DNA of 64,000 bases from JAXGXJ01 sp963816155 (GTDB lineage Bacteria > Actinomycetota > Thermoleophilia > RBG-16-64-13). How positions within the stretch are numbered: the stretch's first letter is position 1; each line of letters starts with the position of its first letter. The position numbers were made by a program, and so were the translations under genes. The notes under the pieces are model-generated. The model did not search any database, was not told the DNA's origin, and was given only the letters and a program-made list of their open reading frames with translations. Of this stretch, positions 57,980-64,000 are shown in pieces. Location of the stretch: NCBI GenBank assembly GCA_963816155.1, contig CAWFJE010000011.1, positions 62,001-126,000 on the forward strand, given 5' to 3'.

Positions 57980-58672
57980 CTACCCGTAGATCTGTTGTCC
58001 TTCCTCCAGCGTAAGTGTCTCGCTACCCTGGAGGAGAGTGACGTAGTTCGAGCCTGTACTTGAAATAGATATGTCGACGACCTGGATCTGCCCCCAACTG
58101 GTGGAGACCACGTCACCTATGCGTTGGTTCTCATAAATGGTCCCATCGACCATGAACGTGCACGCGGGGGCACCCCCCACCTCATCCACGGAGATGATCT
58201 TGAGCGTGTGTGTATACGGAGGCTTGGTGGTCGTGGTAGTGGGTGGCTTGGTTGTTGTGGTGGTCGACGGCTTGGTTGTTGTGGTGGTCGACGGCTTGGT
58301 TGTCGTGGTCCACCAGGTAGTCGTGGTGGGGTAGTAGCGCGTGGTGGTGGTGTATGAGGTAGTCGTGGTGTTCGCGGCGGTACTCGTGGTCGTCTCTGGA
58401 GCCGTAGTGGGGACGACCTGCTGTATGAAGGGGTCCTTGCTCTCGAAGGTGGACAAGTCTTCGATGGGCAGGCCGTCTGCGCCCACGACCACGGTAGTCG
58501 CGGTGCTGGGGTCAGTCGACGGCTCGGACACCACGGATACCATGCCTTCAATGGTCTGATCCTCCCCCCCCGTACACCCCATGACGCCGGCCGTCAGGGC
58601 AAGAACAAGGAGGACGACCACCAGGAGTGACGCATAGGGCTGCGTCTTGTTGCCCTGCCCCCTATGAGCCAT
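57980..58672 (-). CDS. PilP-like lipoprotein with a Thr-rich repeat linker
   Basis: The 230-residue protein has a lipoprotein-type signal sequence (SLLVVVLLVLALTAG, Cys33). A short segment FESKDPFIQQV resembles the PilP linker. Residues about 85-150 are a Thr-rich stalk, including the 8-residue unit TTTTTKP[S/P] repeated four times. The C-terminal domain (about 152-230: HTLKIISVDEVGGAPACTFM, then QRIGDVVSTSWGQIQVVDIS and LEEGQQIYG) fits the small beta domain of PilP/GspC. It follows pilO, where pilP belongs. In Gram-negative bacteria PilP contacts the PilQ secretin; none is present here. The start overlaps pilO by 11 bases. The assignment is by position and pattern, and is not certain. Confidence 0.65.
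   Translation of the reverse strand: MAHRGQGNKTQPYASLLVVVLLVLALTAGVMGCTGGEDQTIEGMVSVVSEPSTDPSTATTVVVGADGLPIEDLSTFESKDPFIQQVVPTTAPETTTSTAANTTTTSYTTTTRYYPTTTTWWTTTTKPSTTTTTKPSTTTTTKPPTTTTTKPPYTHTLKIISVDEVGGAPACTFMVDGTIYENQRIGDVVSTSWGQIQVVDISISSTGSNYVTLLQGSETLTLEEGQQIYG
58221..58310. repeat. 24-base coding tandem repeat (TTTTTKP[S/P])
   Basis: On the + strand the unit GGTGGTCGACGGCTTGGTTG, plus TTGT, recurs with small changes about four times. It encodes the Thr-rich stalk of the PilP-like lipoprotein on the - strand. Repeat number could vary by slippage between strains. Confidence 0.75.
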
Positions 58673-59321
58673 CTTGGTTACCTCCCGTCGTGGTCACGTC
58701 GCTGTCGGCGCCCTCATCTGGAGCGCTCTCGACGGGTACGGCAGCTGCCGTTAGTGGATCGCCTCCCGTCTGGAAGGCATACAGGACCACGCCCACACTG
58801 AGGAAGGGGCTGATGCTGTCCCCCTCGGCGTCTGCCACGCCGCCCAGCTGAAGGTCGATCTGTTTCACGGCGAGCAGCCGGCCTGGCCCGGCCACCAATT
58901 GCTCGGCCCGGTACACAAAATCGCTCATATCGAAATACGTGCCGGTGAACTGGAGTGAGAGAGGGATGATCTGGTAGCCCTGTTGGATCATCGGTTGCCC
59001 GGGAGCGACTGACGTAAACTCTATACCCGACTGGTCAGCCAAATCCTGGATCTGCAGCATGAGGCTCGGTATCTCCTCAGAGTATGGCACCATCTTGGCT
59101 AACTCCAGGAGCCGAGCTTGGTTCTCCTTGCCTTCAGCCCTGGTGGTCTCCGCCTGTGCGAGCTTGGCCGTGGCCGCGGCCAACTTGTCCTTCTCTTGCT
59201 CGATGCTCGTGGAAACGGCGGCGATATCCTCGCGCAGCGGGGCGAAGAGAAGGAACCATGCCGCGGCGATGATCACCACCAAACCGAGACCGGCCACGAC
59301 GAACCTGAGCCTGCGGCTCAT
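58662..59321 (-). CDS. pilO: Type IV pilus assembly protein PilO
   Basis: The 219-residue bitopic membrane protein pairs with PilN to align the pilus motor. A single helix (about 7-28, FVVAGLGLVVIIAAAWFLLF) is followed by a coiled coil (EQEKDKLAAATAKLAQAETT). A ferredoxin-like outer domain comes next (VPYSEEIPSLMLQIQDLADQ, then PLSLQFTGTYFDMSDFVYRA). The C-terminal 30 residues are a low-complexity acidic tail. It overlaps pilN by 4 bases. Confidence 0.9.
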   Translation of the reverse strand: MSRRLRFVVAGLGLVVIIAAAWFLLFAPLREDIAAVSTSIEQEKDKLAAATAKLAQAETTRAEGKENQARLLELAKMVPYSEEIPSLMLQIQDLADQSGIEFTSVAPGQPMIQQGYQIIPLSLQFTGTYFDMSDFVYRAEQLVAGPGRLLAVKQIDLQLGGVADAEGDSISPFLSVGVVLYAFQTGGDPLTAAAVPVESAPDEGADSDVTTTGGNQDGS

Positions 59322-59977
59322 GGGACATCCACCCGAATCTCGCTCAAGGGCAGGATCTCCTCGGTCGACGTATCGATTACCGCGCCTTTCATAGTGAACT
59401 GCTTGACCTCCTGATCAGCGCCCTCCGCCGAGGAGCCCGACGCCGTGACCAGTTGAACGTTCTGAAGGCTCGGCACGAGCTGGAAACGGACAAGGAGTTG
59501 GGCCACCTCGCCGAAACTGTACGTGTTACCGTCGACGGTTAGGCTTGTGCCTTCGCTAGGATCGGGCGCGGGCCCCGCTGGGGCGCCACTGATCACGACC
59601 ACAGGGTCCGCCACTACCAGACCAAGGTTCTGGAACCATATGGTGTCTGGGATGACAAGGCTGATGTCATCCAGAATGCCGGAAACGATGGTGCGCGCCG
59701 AGTAGATCCCTTCAACCAAGGCCTCCACCCTGTCGCGCTGAGCGCTGATCACTTCGAATTGACGCAGAGCTGCCACTTCAGCTTGGACCTGGGCTACCTG
59801 CTGCTCGAGGTCGGCAAGCTCCTGCTCTTTGTCGGCGAGTTGACCGTCGAGCAGGTAGTAACCCAGCACGAGACCGAAAACCACCACTATGCCAAGCACC
59901 AACATAGCCAGCAGACCGACATCTGTGGTGGTACGGGTCCGCTCCGAGGGCGGCACCAGGTTGATACGTCGACCCAT
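59318..59977 (-). CDS. pilN: Type IV pilus assembly protein PilN
   Basis: The 219-residue protein starts with the short cytoplasmic INLVP motif (RRINLVPPSERTRT) that docks into PilM. A transmembrane helix follows (LLAMLVLGIVVVFGLVLGYY), then a coiled coil (KEQELADLEQQVAQVQAEVA) and a Fimbrial-assembly PF05137-type domain outside. It lies 1 base after pilM. Confidence 0.92.
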   Translation of the reverse strand: MGRRINLVPPSERTRTTTDVGLLAMLVLGIVVVFGLVLGYYLLDGQLADKEQELADLEQQVAQVQAEVAALRQFEVISAQRDRVEALVEGIYSARTIVSGILDDISLVIPDTIWFQNLGLVVADPVVVISGAPAGPAPDPSEGTSLTVDGNTYSFGEVAQLLVRFQLVPSLQNVQLVTASGSSAEGADQEVKQFTMKGAVIDTSTEEILPLSEIRVDVP

Positions 59978-59978
59978 G

Positions 59979-61088
59979 CTACCCCCTATCCGGCAGGACG
60001 AGTCCCACGGCCACCGAGAGGCAGGGTGCCATCATGGCAAGCTCAGCGTCCTGCATCTCCGAGGAGTTCTCAGCAATGTGCGCAAGCGGATTGGCTAAGG
60101 CCACAGGCATTCCTATCAACTCGGCGAGATATGAGTCGAGGTTGCGAACCAGTGCGCCTCGTCCACTGAGGATGAGTTGGCCGACCGGGATCGACTGCTC
60201 CTGGGCCTGGTAGTAGTCGAAGGAGCGCTTGATCTCCTCGCCCAACTCGGTCGCTACCTTGCCAAGTTCAATCTGTGCTTCATCGACGATCTCATCGCGG
60301 TAGAAGTCGCGATCCGGCGGCAGGGGCCCCGCGAGTCCGACTCGCTGGACGAGCGCATGGGCGTCCTCCAGGAGCATCTCCTTGCCCTCGCTGATTGCAC
60401 GAGGGAAGCGATCGCTCGAGAAGTTGATGATGCGGGTGAACTTCAGGACGCCGTTCACGGCGATAGCGAGAGTCGACACGGAAGAGGAGATGTCGACCAG
60501 ACCGTGGCACACTGCACCCGAGCCCTCTACTGAGAGGTATGTGGTGTCGGGGACCAAGGCGCGCAGTAGGGCTAGGCTGGCAACGTCGATTCCCAGCACC
60601 TGAAGACCGGCCTTGCGAACGGCAGAAAGCATGTTCATGATCATAGTCTTCTGCGCCGCTACCAGAAGTACCTCCTGTCGAGGCGATCCGTCAGGCCCTA
60701 TTCGCCGGCCGATGATTTGGGAATCGAGCACGACTTCGTCAACAGGAATGGGGATGTATTCTTGTGCCTGGAACTGGACAGCGCTCAGGAGTTCTTCTTC
60801 GGACAGGTCCGGCATGTCGATGTTCCGGACGATGACCTTCTGATTGCTGACGGCGAGGTGGACGGAACGACCACGCAGCTTGTGTTGATTCACCCAGCCC
60901 TTGAGTTCGCGCACGAAGAGGTCGGGCTCAACTATCTCACCATCCACGACGAGTCCGGGTGAAAGCGTCCACTCGTGGCACTCCCGGAGACGAAGGTTAT
61001 CGGGACCCCCGGCTACGCTTACCGCGAAGACACTGGACCCACCGATATCCAGAGCGACCTGTCCAGTCTGAAACAGCCCTAGAGCCAT
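59979..61088 (-). CDS. pilM: Type IV pilus assembly protein PilM
   Basis: This actin/FtsA-like ATP-binding protein lies on the cytoplasmic face. It has 369 residues. The nucleotide fold is VALDIGGSSVFAVSVAGG, then MPDLSEEELLSAVQFQAQEY, IPVDEVVLDSQII and VDISSSVSTLAIAVNGVLK, with LILSGRGALVRNLDSYLAEL near the end. It binds the PilN N-terminus and links the PilB/PilT motors to the membrane ring. It has its own likely promoter in the gap after pilD. Confidence 0.94.
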   Translation of the reverse strand: MALGLFQTGQVALDIGGSSVFAVSVAGGPDNLRLRECHEWTLSPGLVVDGEIVEPDLFVRELKGWVNQHKLRGRSVHLAVSNQKVIVRNIDMPDLSEEELLSAVQFQAQEYIPIPVDEVVLDSQIIGRRIGPDGSPRQEVLLVAAQKTMIMNMLSAVRKAGLQVLGIDVASLALLRALVPDTTYLSVEGSGAVCHGLVDISSSVSTLAIAVNGVLKFTRIINFSSDRFPRAISEGKEMLLEDAHALVQRVGLAGPLPPDRDFYRDEIVDEAQIELGKVATELGEEIKRSFDYYQAQEQSIPVGQLILSGRGALVRNLDSYLAELIGMPVALANPLAHIAENSSEMQDAELAMMAPCLSVAVGLVLPDRG

Positions 61089-61133
61089 ATTCGAACCCCG
61101 CTCCGTCTCTCGTCTCTATTGCCTACAACGAAC

Positions 61134-61164
61134 TTTATCATGCTCGGCGCTTTCATCGTGTCAA
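61134..61164 (-). promoter_or_regulatory. Candidate promoter of the pilM-pilN-pilO / aroC block
   Basis: On the - strand a perfect TTGACA (61164-61159) lies 19 bases before GATAAA (61139-61134, 4 of 6). The spacer is longer than ideal. A start near 61127 would give a leader of about 40 bases before pilM. Confidence 0.48.
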
Positions 61165-61175
61165 GACCTCGTGAG

Positions 61176-61928
61176 TCACTGGAAGAGGGACAGGTATGAG
61201 TCCAGAGCCCCTTGACCCACCAGCACCGCCACGACCGCCCCGAGGGCGAGGTAGGGGCCGAATGGGATCTGGTCCTTTCGACCTCGGCGCCGTGTCACTA
61301 TCAGGAAGATCCCAGCGGCCGCGCCCACGAAGAAGGCCAGGAAAAGCGCCATGACCACAGAGACACCGAGCACAGCCCCCATGAAGAGGGCCATCTTCAC
61401 ATCACCGGGGCCCATTCCGCCGGGCCAGACCATGATCAACAAGAGCATGAAGGCGGCGGCTCCCAAACCGCCAAGAAAATACTTCCACCAATCGCCCGGG
61501 CTGAGTGCTACGGAAGCGGCCAGGCCGAGCAGCGCCCCTGGAAGGACTATCTTGTCGGGGATGATCATGTGGTCATAGTCTATGAACGCCACGCAGACCA
61601 TGGCGGCAGTGAAGGCCCACACCACGGGCAGTGGCCAGCCGATACCCAAGCGCAGATAAGCCAGCAAGAAGGTAATGCCCGTCAGGGCTTCTACTAGCGG
61701 ATAGCGGACGGAGATAGGTCCTTGGCAATCCCGACATCTCCCCTGCAGCAGTACCCAACTAAACACAGGCACGTTGTCGTACCAAGCCACCGCAGCTCCG
61801 CAGCGGGGACAGTGCGATCGGGGACGACTCAGGGATTCTCCTTTGGGCAGGCGGTAGATGACGACATTGAGGAAACTGCCGACCACCAGACCCAGTAGGA
61901 ATGAGATCCCCCCAAAGTAATAGAGCAC
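61176..61928 (-). CDS. pilD: Prepilin peptidase / N-methyltransferase PilD
   Basis: The A24 membrane aspartyl protease cleaves and methylates prepilins. It has 250 residues from the GTG at 61928, chosen because AAAGGA lies upstream and the family starts just before LLGLVVGSFLNVVIYRLPKG; a GTG at 62006 would add 26 basic residues. The zinc-type CPRCG and CRDCQ pairs of the methylase part are present. The catalytic Asp residues are in AFIDYDHMIIPDKI and GGMGPGDVKMALF. About seven membrane helices follow. No prepilin gene is in the window, so pilins must be encoded elsewhere. Confidence 0.93.
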   Translation of the reverse strand: MLYYFGGISFLLGLVVGSFLNVVIYRLPKGESLSRPRSHCPRCGAAVAWYDNVPVFSWVLLQGRCRDCQGPISVRYPLVEALTGITFLLAYLRLGIGWPLPVVWAFTAAMVCVAFIDYDHMIIPDKIVLPGALLGLAASVALSPGDWWKYFLGGLGAAAFMLLLIMVWPGGMGPGDVKMALFMGAVLGVSVVMALFLAFFVGAAAGIFLIVTRRRGRKDQIPFGPYLALGAVVAVLVGQGALDSYLSLFQ

Positions 61929-62092
61929 CAGAGACCGGTCCTTTCCGCGACGCTTACGCTCTATATCGACCGGGAGGGCCGAATAGTGAAGGCCCTGTGC
62001 GAACACAAGTCGAGATTAATCGACGAAGTCAGCCGCGGGAATAGGACTTTTGTACGAGCTGCGCCATGTGGGAGGCCCCAGCAGGCCCGGTT

Positions 62093-63004
62093 CTACTCGA
62101 GCCAGCCGCCCGCTACCATCGCCGAGCGAAGCACCGCCTGCCCTGAAGGAGTCAGGCGCTCCAAAGGTGGACGCAGAGGGCCGGCCGGCAGCCCCATCCA
62201 CTCCAGGGCCTGTTTCACTGGTGTTGGGTTCGGCTCGATGAAAAGCGCGTCCACCAAGTCCATGATCCGATAATGCGTGGCGCGGGCGTCGGCTATGCGG
62301 CTCTCCCATACGGCTTCGCAAAGAGCCCGGACCTCCCTGCCCACCACATGCGCGACCGCGGCTATTGCTCCAGCAGCCCCCTGGCACAGGAGGCTGAAAG
62401 TCATGATGTCCTCTCCGGAATAGATGAAGAAAGAGTCCGGGTCGGTGGAACGGTATATCTCCATGGCTTGGCGCAGATCACCGGAAGCGTCCTTCAATCC
62501 GATCACCTGCGGCACATCCTCCCACAAACGGACGATCGTCTGAGGTTCGATGTTACGGCTGGTCCTTCCCGGGATGTTGTACAGAACCATAGGCAGGCCA
62601 GAGGCCTTGGCGACGGCGGCGAAGTGATTGAACAGACCCTCCTGAGTGGGCTTGTTGTAGTAGGGACCCACCTGCAGAGTAGCGTCAGCGCCCAACTCCT
62701 CAGCCAGTCGCGTGAGTGCCACGGCCTCCTGGGTCGCGTTGGACCCTGCCGAGGCTATGATGGGGACGCGACCCTTGTTCTGCTCGATGACGGCACGGAT
62801 AACGTCGGCGTGCTCCTGGTGCGAGAGGGTGGCCGATTCGCCGGTGGTGCCACACGGGACGATGCCATCGCACTTGACCTCTTCTATGAAATAGTCAACC
62901 AGACGACAGAGCCCGGCGTAATCGACAGTGAGATCGTCATTGAACGGCGTGATGAGGGGGACGATGACTCCCCGCAGACCCCATTCCACCTTTGCAGTCA
63001 CCAT
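62093..63004 (-). CDS. dapA: 4-Hydroxy-tetrahydrodipicolinate synthase
   Basis: The enzyme joins pyruvate and aspartate semialdehyde on the way to diaminopimelate and lysine. It has 303 residues from the ATG at 63004, placed behind GGGAGGCG. The Schiff-base Lys is in VIGLKDASGDLRQ, Tyr in MVLYNIPGRTSRNIEP, and GIVPCGTTGESATLSHQEH is the substrate loop. Other family members (for example N-acetylneuraminate lyase) are less likely given these motifs. The IclR regulator lies just upstream. Confidence 0.93.
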   Translation of the reverse strand: MVTAKVEWGLRGVIVPLITPFNDDLTVDYAGLCRLVDYFIEEVKCDGIVPCGTTGESATLSHQEHADVIRAVIEQNKGRVPIIASAGSNATQEAVALTRLAEELGADATLQVGPYYNKPTQEGLFNHFAAVAKASGLPMVLYNIPGRTSRNIEPQTIVRLWEDVPQVIGLKDASGDLRQAMEIYRSTDPDSFFIYSGEDIMTFSLLCQGAAGAIAAVAHVVGREVRALCEAVWESRIADARATHYRIMDLVDALFIEPNPTPVKQALEWMGLPAGPLRPPLERLTPSGQAVLRSAMVAGGWLE

Positions 63005-63057
63005 CGCCTCCCGTCGCTTGCCGTACACAGAACCGCTCAATTAGTCCGTGAGTGTCC

Positions 63058-63085
63058 ATTATAGGTGCTGCGGGAGCGGAGACAA
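63058..63085 (-). promoter_or_regulatory. Promoter of dapA
   Basis: On the - strand TTGTCT (63085-63080), a 16-base spacer and a perfect TATAAT (63063-63058) stand in the gap between the IclR gene and dapA. The start point would be near 63051, about 47 bases before the ATG. Confidence 0.6.
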
Positions 63086-63123
63086 AGTCGAGAGACCCAG
63101 GAAGGGCGAGAGGCAGAAGCGAT

Positions 63124-63900
63124 CTACTCGGGCGCGTGCGGAGGATAGTGGCCGAGGTATCCCAGCATGCGTGAGGCCTTCTCTGCACCAAGCACGACCG
63201 CGCTGTGACAGCGCTCAGTGGAATCAGCATACCGAGCCGCGGGCAGCGCCAAGGAGAGCGCTCCCAAGACCCTGCCATCGGCGCCGAAGAATGGAGCTCC
63301 GAGACTGCAGATACCGACGAAGAACTCCTCCTTCTCGTAGGCCCATCCTTTGGACCTGACCTCCGCCAGCTGTGACCGGAGTTCGTACTCGTCGGTGATG
63401 CTGTGCGGCGTTCGGGCAGTCAATTCGTGATTCATGAAGTAGCGGTCCAATTCAGCGCCGGGCAGAAAGGCTAGGATGGCCTTGCCCGAGCAGCGTGCGT
63501 GCGCGAGACCCCGAAAGCCGGGACTGAAACCCGACACCGTTAGGTGCTGCGGTCCTTCCTGAAAGAGAAGGAGGATGACGTCGTCTCCGTCCCAGATCGC
63601 GAGAAACACGCTCTCCTGGCTCTCCTCAAGGAGTTCGCCGACCACGGGCGAGAGAAGGGCCAGAGGCCGAGCCTGTTCCACAAAGGCCCTGCTGAGACCA
63701 GTCAGGGCTGTGCCTACTCCCAATTGCGCGTGAGCAGTGCGGACGAGGTATCCCCTGGAGATCAGAGTGTCTACGAGGTGATAACAGGTGGTCATGTTCA
63801 CCCCCAGGGCTACTGCCGCTTGTCGGACCGAAGCGTTGCCGGGATTGGATGCCACCCATTCCAGCAGTTCTAGTCCGCGGTCGAGGGTCTGAAGCCGCAC
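63124..63900 (-). CDS. IclR-family transcriptional regulator
   Basis: The 258-residue regulator has an N-terminal winged helix (RLQTLDRGLELLEWVASNPG, then SVRQAAVALGVNMTTCYHLV) and a C-terminal effector domain (SPVVGELLEESQESVFLAIW, GKAILAFLPG, YEKEEFFVGICSLGAPFFGA). The GTG at 63900 was chosen for AAGGA 7 bases upstream. A longer frame opens at 63987 but begins inside a terminator hairpin. IclR proteins often control aromatic or sugar-acid catabolism. The effector here is unknown; dapA and the pilus/shikimate genes downstream are possible but unproven targets. Confidence 0.92.
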   Translation of the reverse strand: MRLQTLDRGLELLEWVASNPGNASVRQAAVALGVNMTTCYHLVDTLISRGYLVRTAHAQLGVGTALTGLSRAFVEQARPLALLSPVVGELLEESQESVFLAIWDGDDVILLLFQEGPQHLTVSGFSPGFRGLAHARCSGKAILAFLPGAELDRYFMNHELTARTPHSITDEYELRSQLAEVRSKGWAYEKEEFFVGICSLGAPFFGADGRVLGALSLALPAARYADSTERCHSAVVLGAEKASRMLGYLGHYPPHAPE

Positions 63901-63944
63901 GCTGTGTTCCTTCGCTGGGGTTACCCGGATGAGAGCGACAGCTA

Positions 63945-63950
63945 ATGATA
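63945..63950 (-). promoter_or_regulatory. Candidate -10 box for the IclR gene
   Basis: TATCAT on the - strand (5 of 6 consensus) lies 44 bases before the chosen GTG, between the edge terminator and the gene. The -35 would fall in the T-run of the terminator and is poor. Confidence 0.35.
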
Positions 63951-63965
63951 GCGCACAGGTGATGA

Positions 63966-63999
63966 GGAAAAAGAAAGAGCCCGCCACATGGGCGGGCTC
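63966..63999 (-). terminator. Intrinsic terminator of a gene beyond the window edge
   Basis: On the - strand GAGCCCGCC-CATGT-GGCGGGCTC is a perfect 9-base-pair hairpin followed by TTTCTTTTTCC. It should end a - strand transcript that comes from beyond position 64000, so the IclR gene starts a new unit. Confidence 0.9.
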
Positions 64000-64000
64000 G

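Noticed and set aside
58221..58310. Short regular repeats that could suggest a CRISPR-like array
   Set aside because: Units are contiguous 24-base coding repeats without spacers and encode a Thr/Lys/Pro stalk.
63901..63987. Longer IclR protein starting with a hydrophobic segment at GTG 63987
   Set aside because: This start lies inside a terminator hairpin; the hydrophobic residues come from the T-run. The GTG at 63900 has a good Shine-Dalgarno and matches the family start.

Overview
The window looks like a stretch of conserved core chromosome from a GC-rich, deep-branching member of the Actinomycetota. Pointers are the gcvH, garA-like FHA, ftsR-like MerR neighbourhood known from Mycobacterium, an RsiG-like anti-sigma protein, frequent GTG starts, one promoter that seems to give a leaderless mRNA, and the alaS-ruvX-mltG-aroE and aroC-aroK-aroB-aroQ-pepQ-efp gene orders that I recall from M. 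tuberculosis. The type IV pilus genes lack a PilQ secretin, which fits a single-membrane cell. I cannot name the genus; a Coriobacteriia-, Thermoleophilia- or Geothermincolia-like lineage would fit. I see no prophage, insertion sequence or CRISPR array, and no gene-free stretch longer than 300 bases.

Layout. Positions 1-13864 are read on the + strand: the end of aspS, a thioredoxin-like lipoprotein, mnmA carrying an extra IscU-like domain, two small membrane proteins, a frame-broken anti-sigma factor, a SigB/SigF-type sigma factor, alaS, ruvX, mltG, aroE, and the pilus motor genes pilB, pilT and pilC, closed by a strong terminator. Positions 14029-17011 are on the - strand: gcvH, an RsiG-like protein, a zinc-ribbon/FHA protein, an FtsR-like regulator and apt. 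Positions 17197-18295 (+) hold mglB-mglA, a polarity GTPase pair. From 18368 to 63900 every gene is on the - strand, an unbroken 45 kb run. Read in the direction of transcription it is: an IclR regulator, dapA, pilD, pilM-pilN-pilO and a PilP-like lipoprotein, aroC-aroK-aroB-aroQ, pepQ-type peptidase, efp, an accB fusion, accC, asp23, nusB, dxs, tlyA, nadK, recN, pyrG, a PepT-like peptidase, nudF, ald, xerD, a deoB-punA fusion, a DHH/CBS/tRNA nucleotidyltransferase, an M50 protease, scpA, scpB, rluB, aroF, tyrA, aroA, a cmk-plsC fusion, ispH, der, plsY, gpsA, a tRNA-Pro(GGG) and a sugar-nucleotide pyrophosphorylase. Many of these genes overlap by 4 bases (ATGA/GTGA), so they are probably translated in a coupled way.

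How the genes fit together. Three themes recur. (1) Aromatic amino acids: aroF, aroB, aroQ, aroE, aroK, aroA and aroC give all seven steps to chorismate, and tyrA leads on to tyrosine. (2) Type IV pili: the motor (PilB, PilT), platform (PilC), prepilin peptidase (PilD) and alignment complex (PilM, PilN, PilO, PilP-like) are present, with MglA/MglB as a likely polarity switch. (3) Envelope and lipid building: accB/accC, plsC, plsY, gpsA, dxs, ispH, mltG, dapA and GDP-mannose-type nucleotide synthesis.

The most unusual item is the biotin carrier of acetyl-CoA carboxylase at 50979-52877. It carries a full-length but active-site-altered copy of a pyruvate/oxaloacetate carboxyltransferase barrel at its N-terminus. 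Other notable items are the IscU-MnmA, DeoB-PunA and Cmk-PlsC fusions, the RsiG-like gene with a likely leaderless promoter, and a pilus/shikimate locus that seems to have been split by an inversion.
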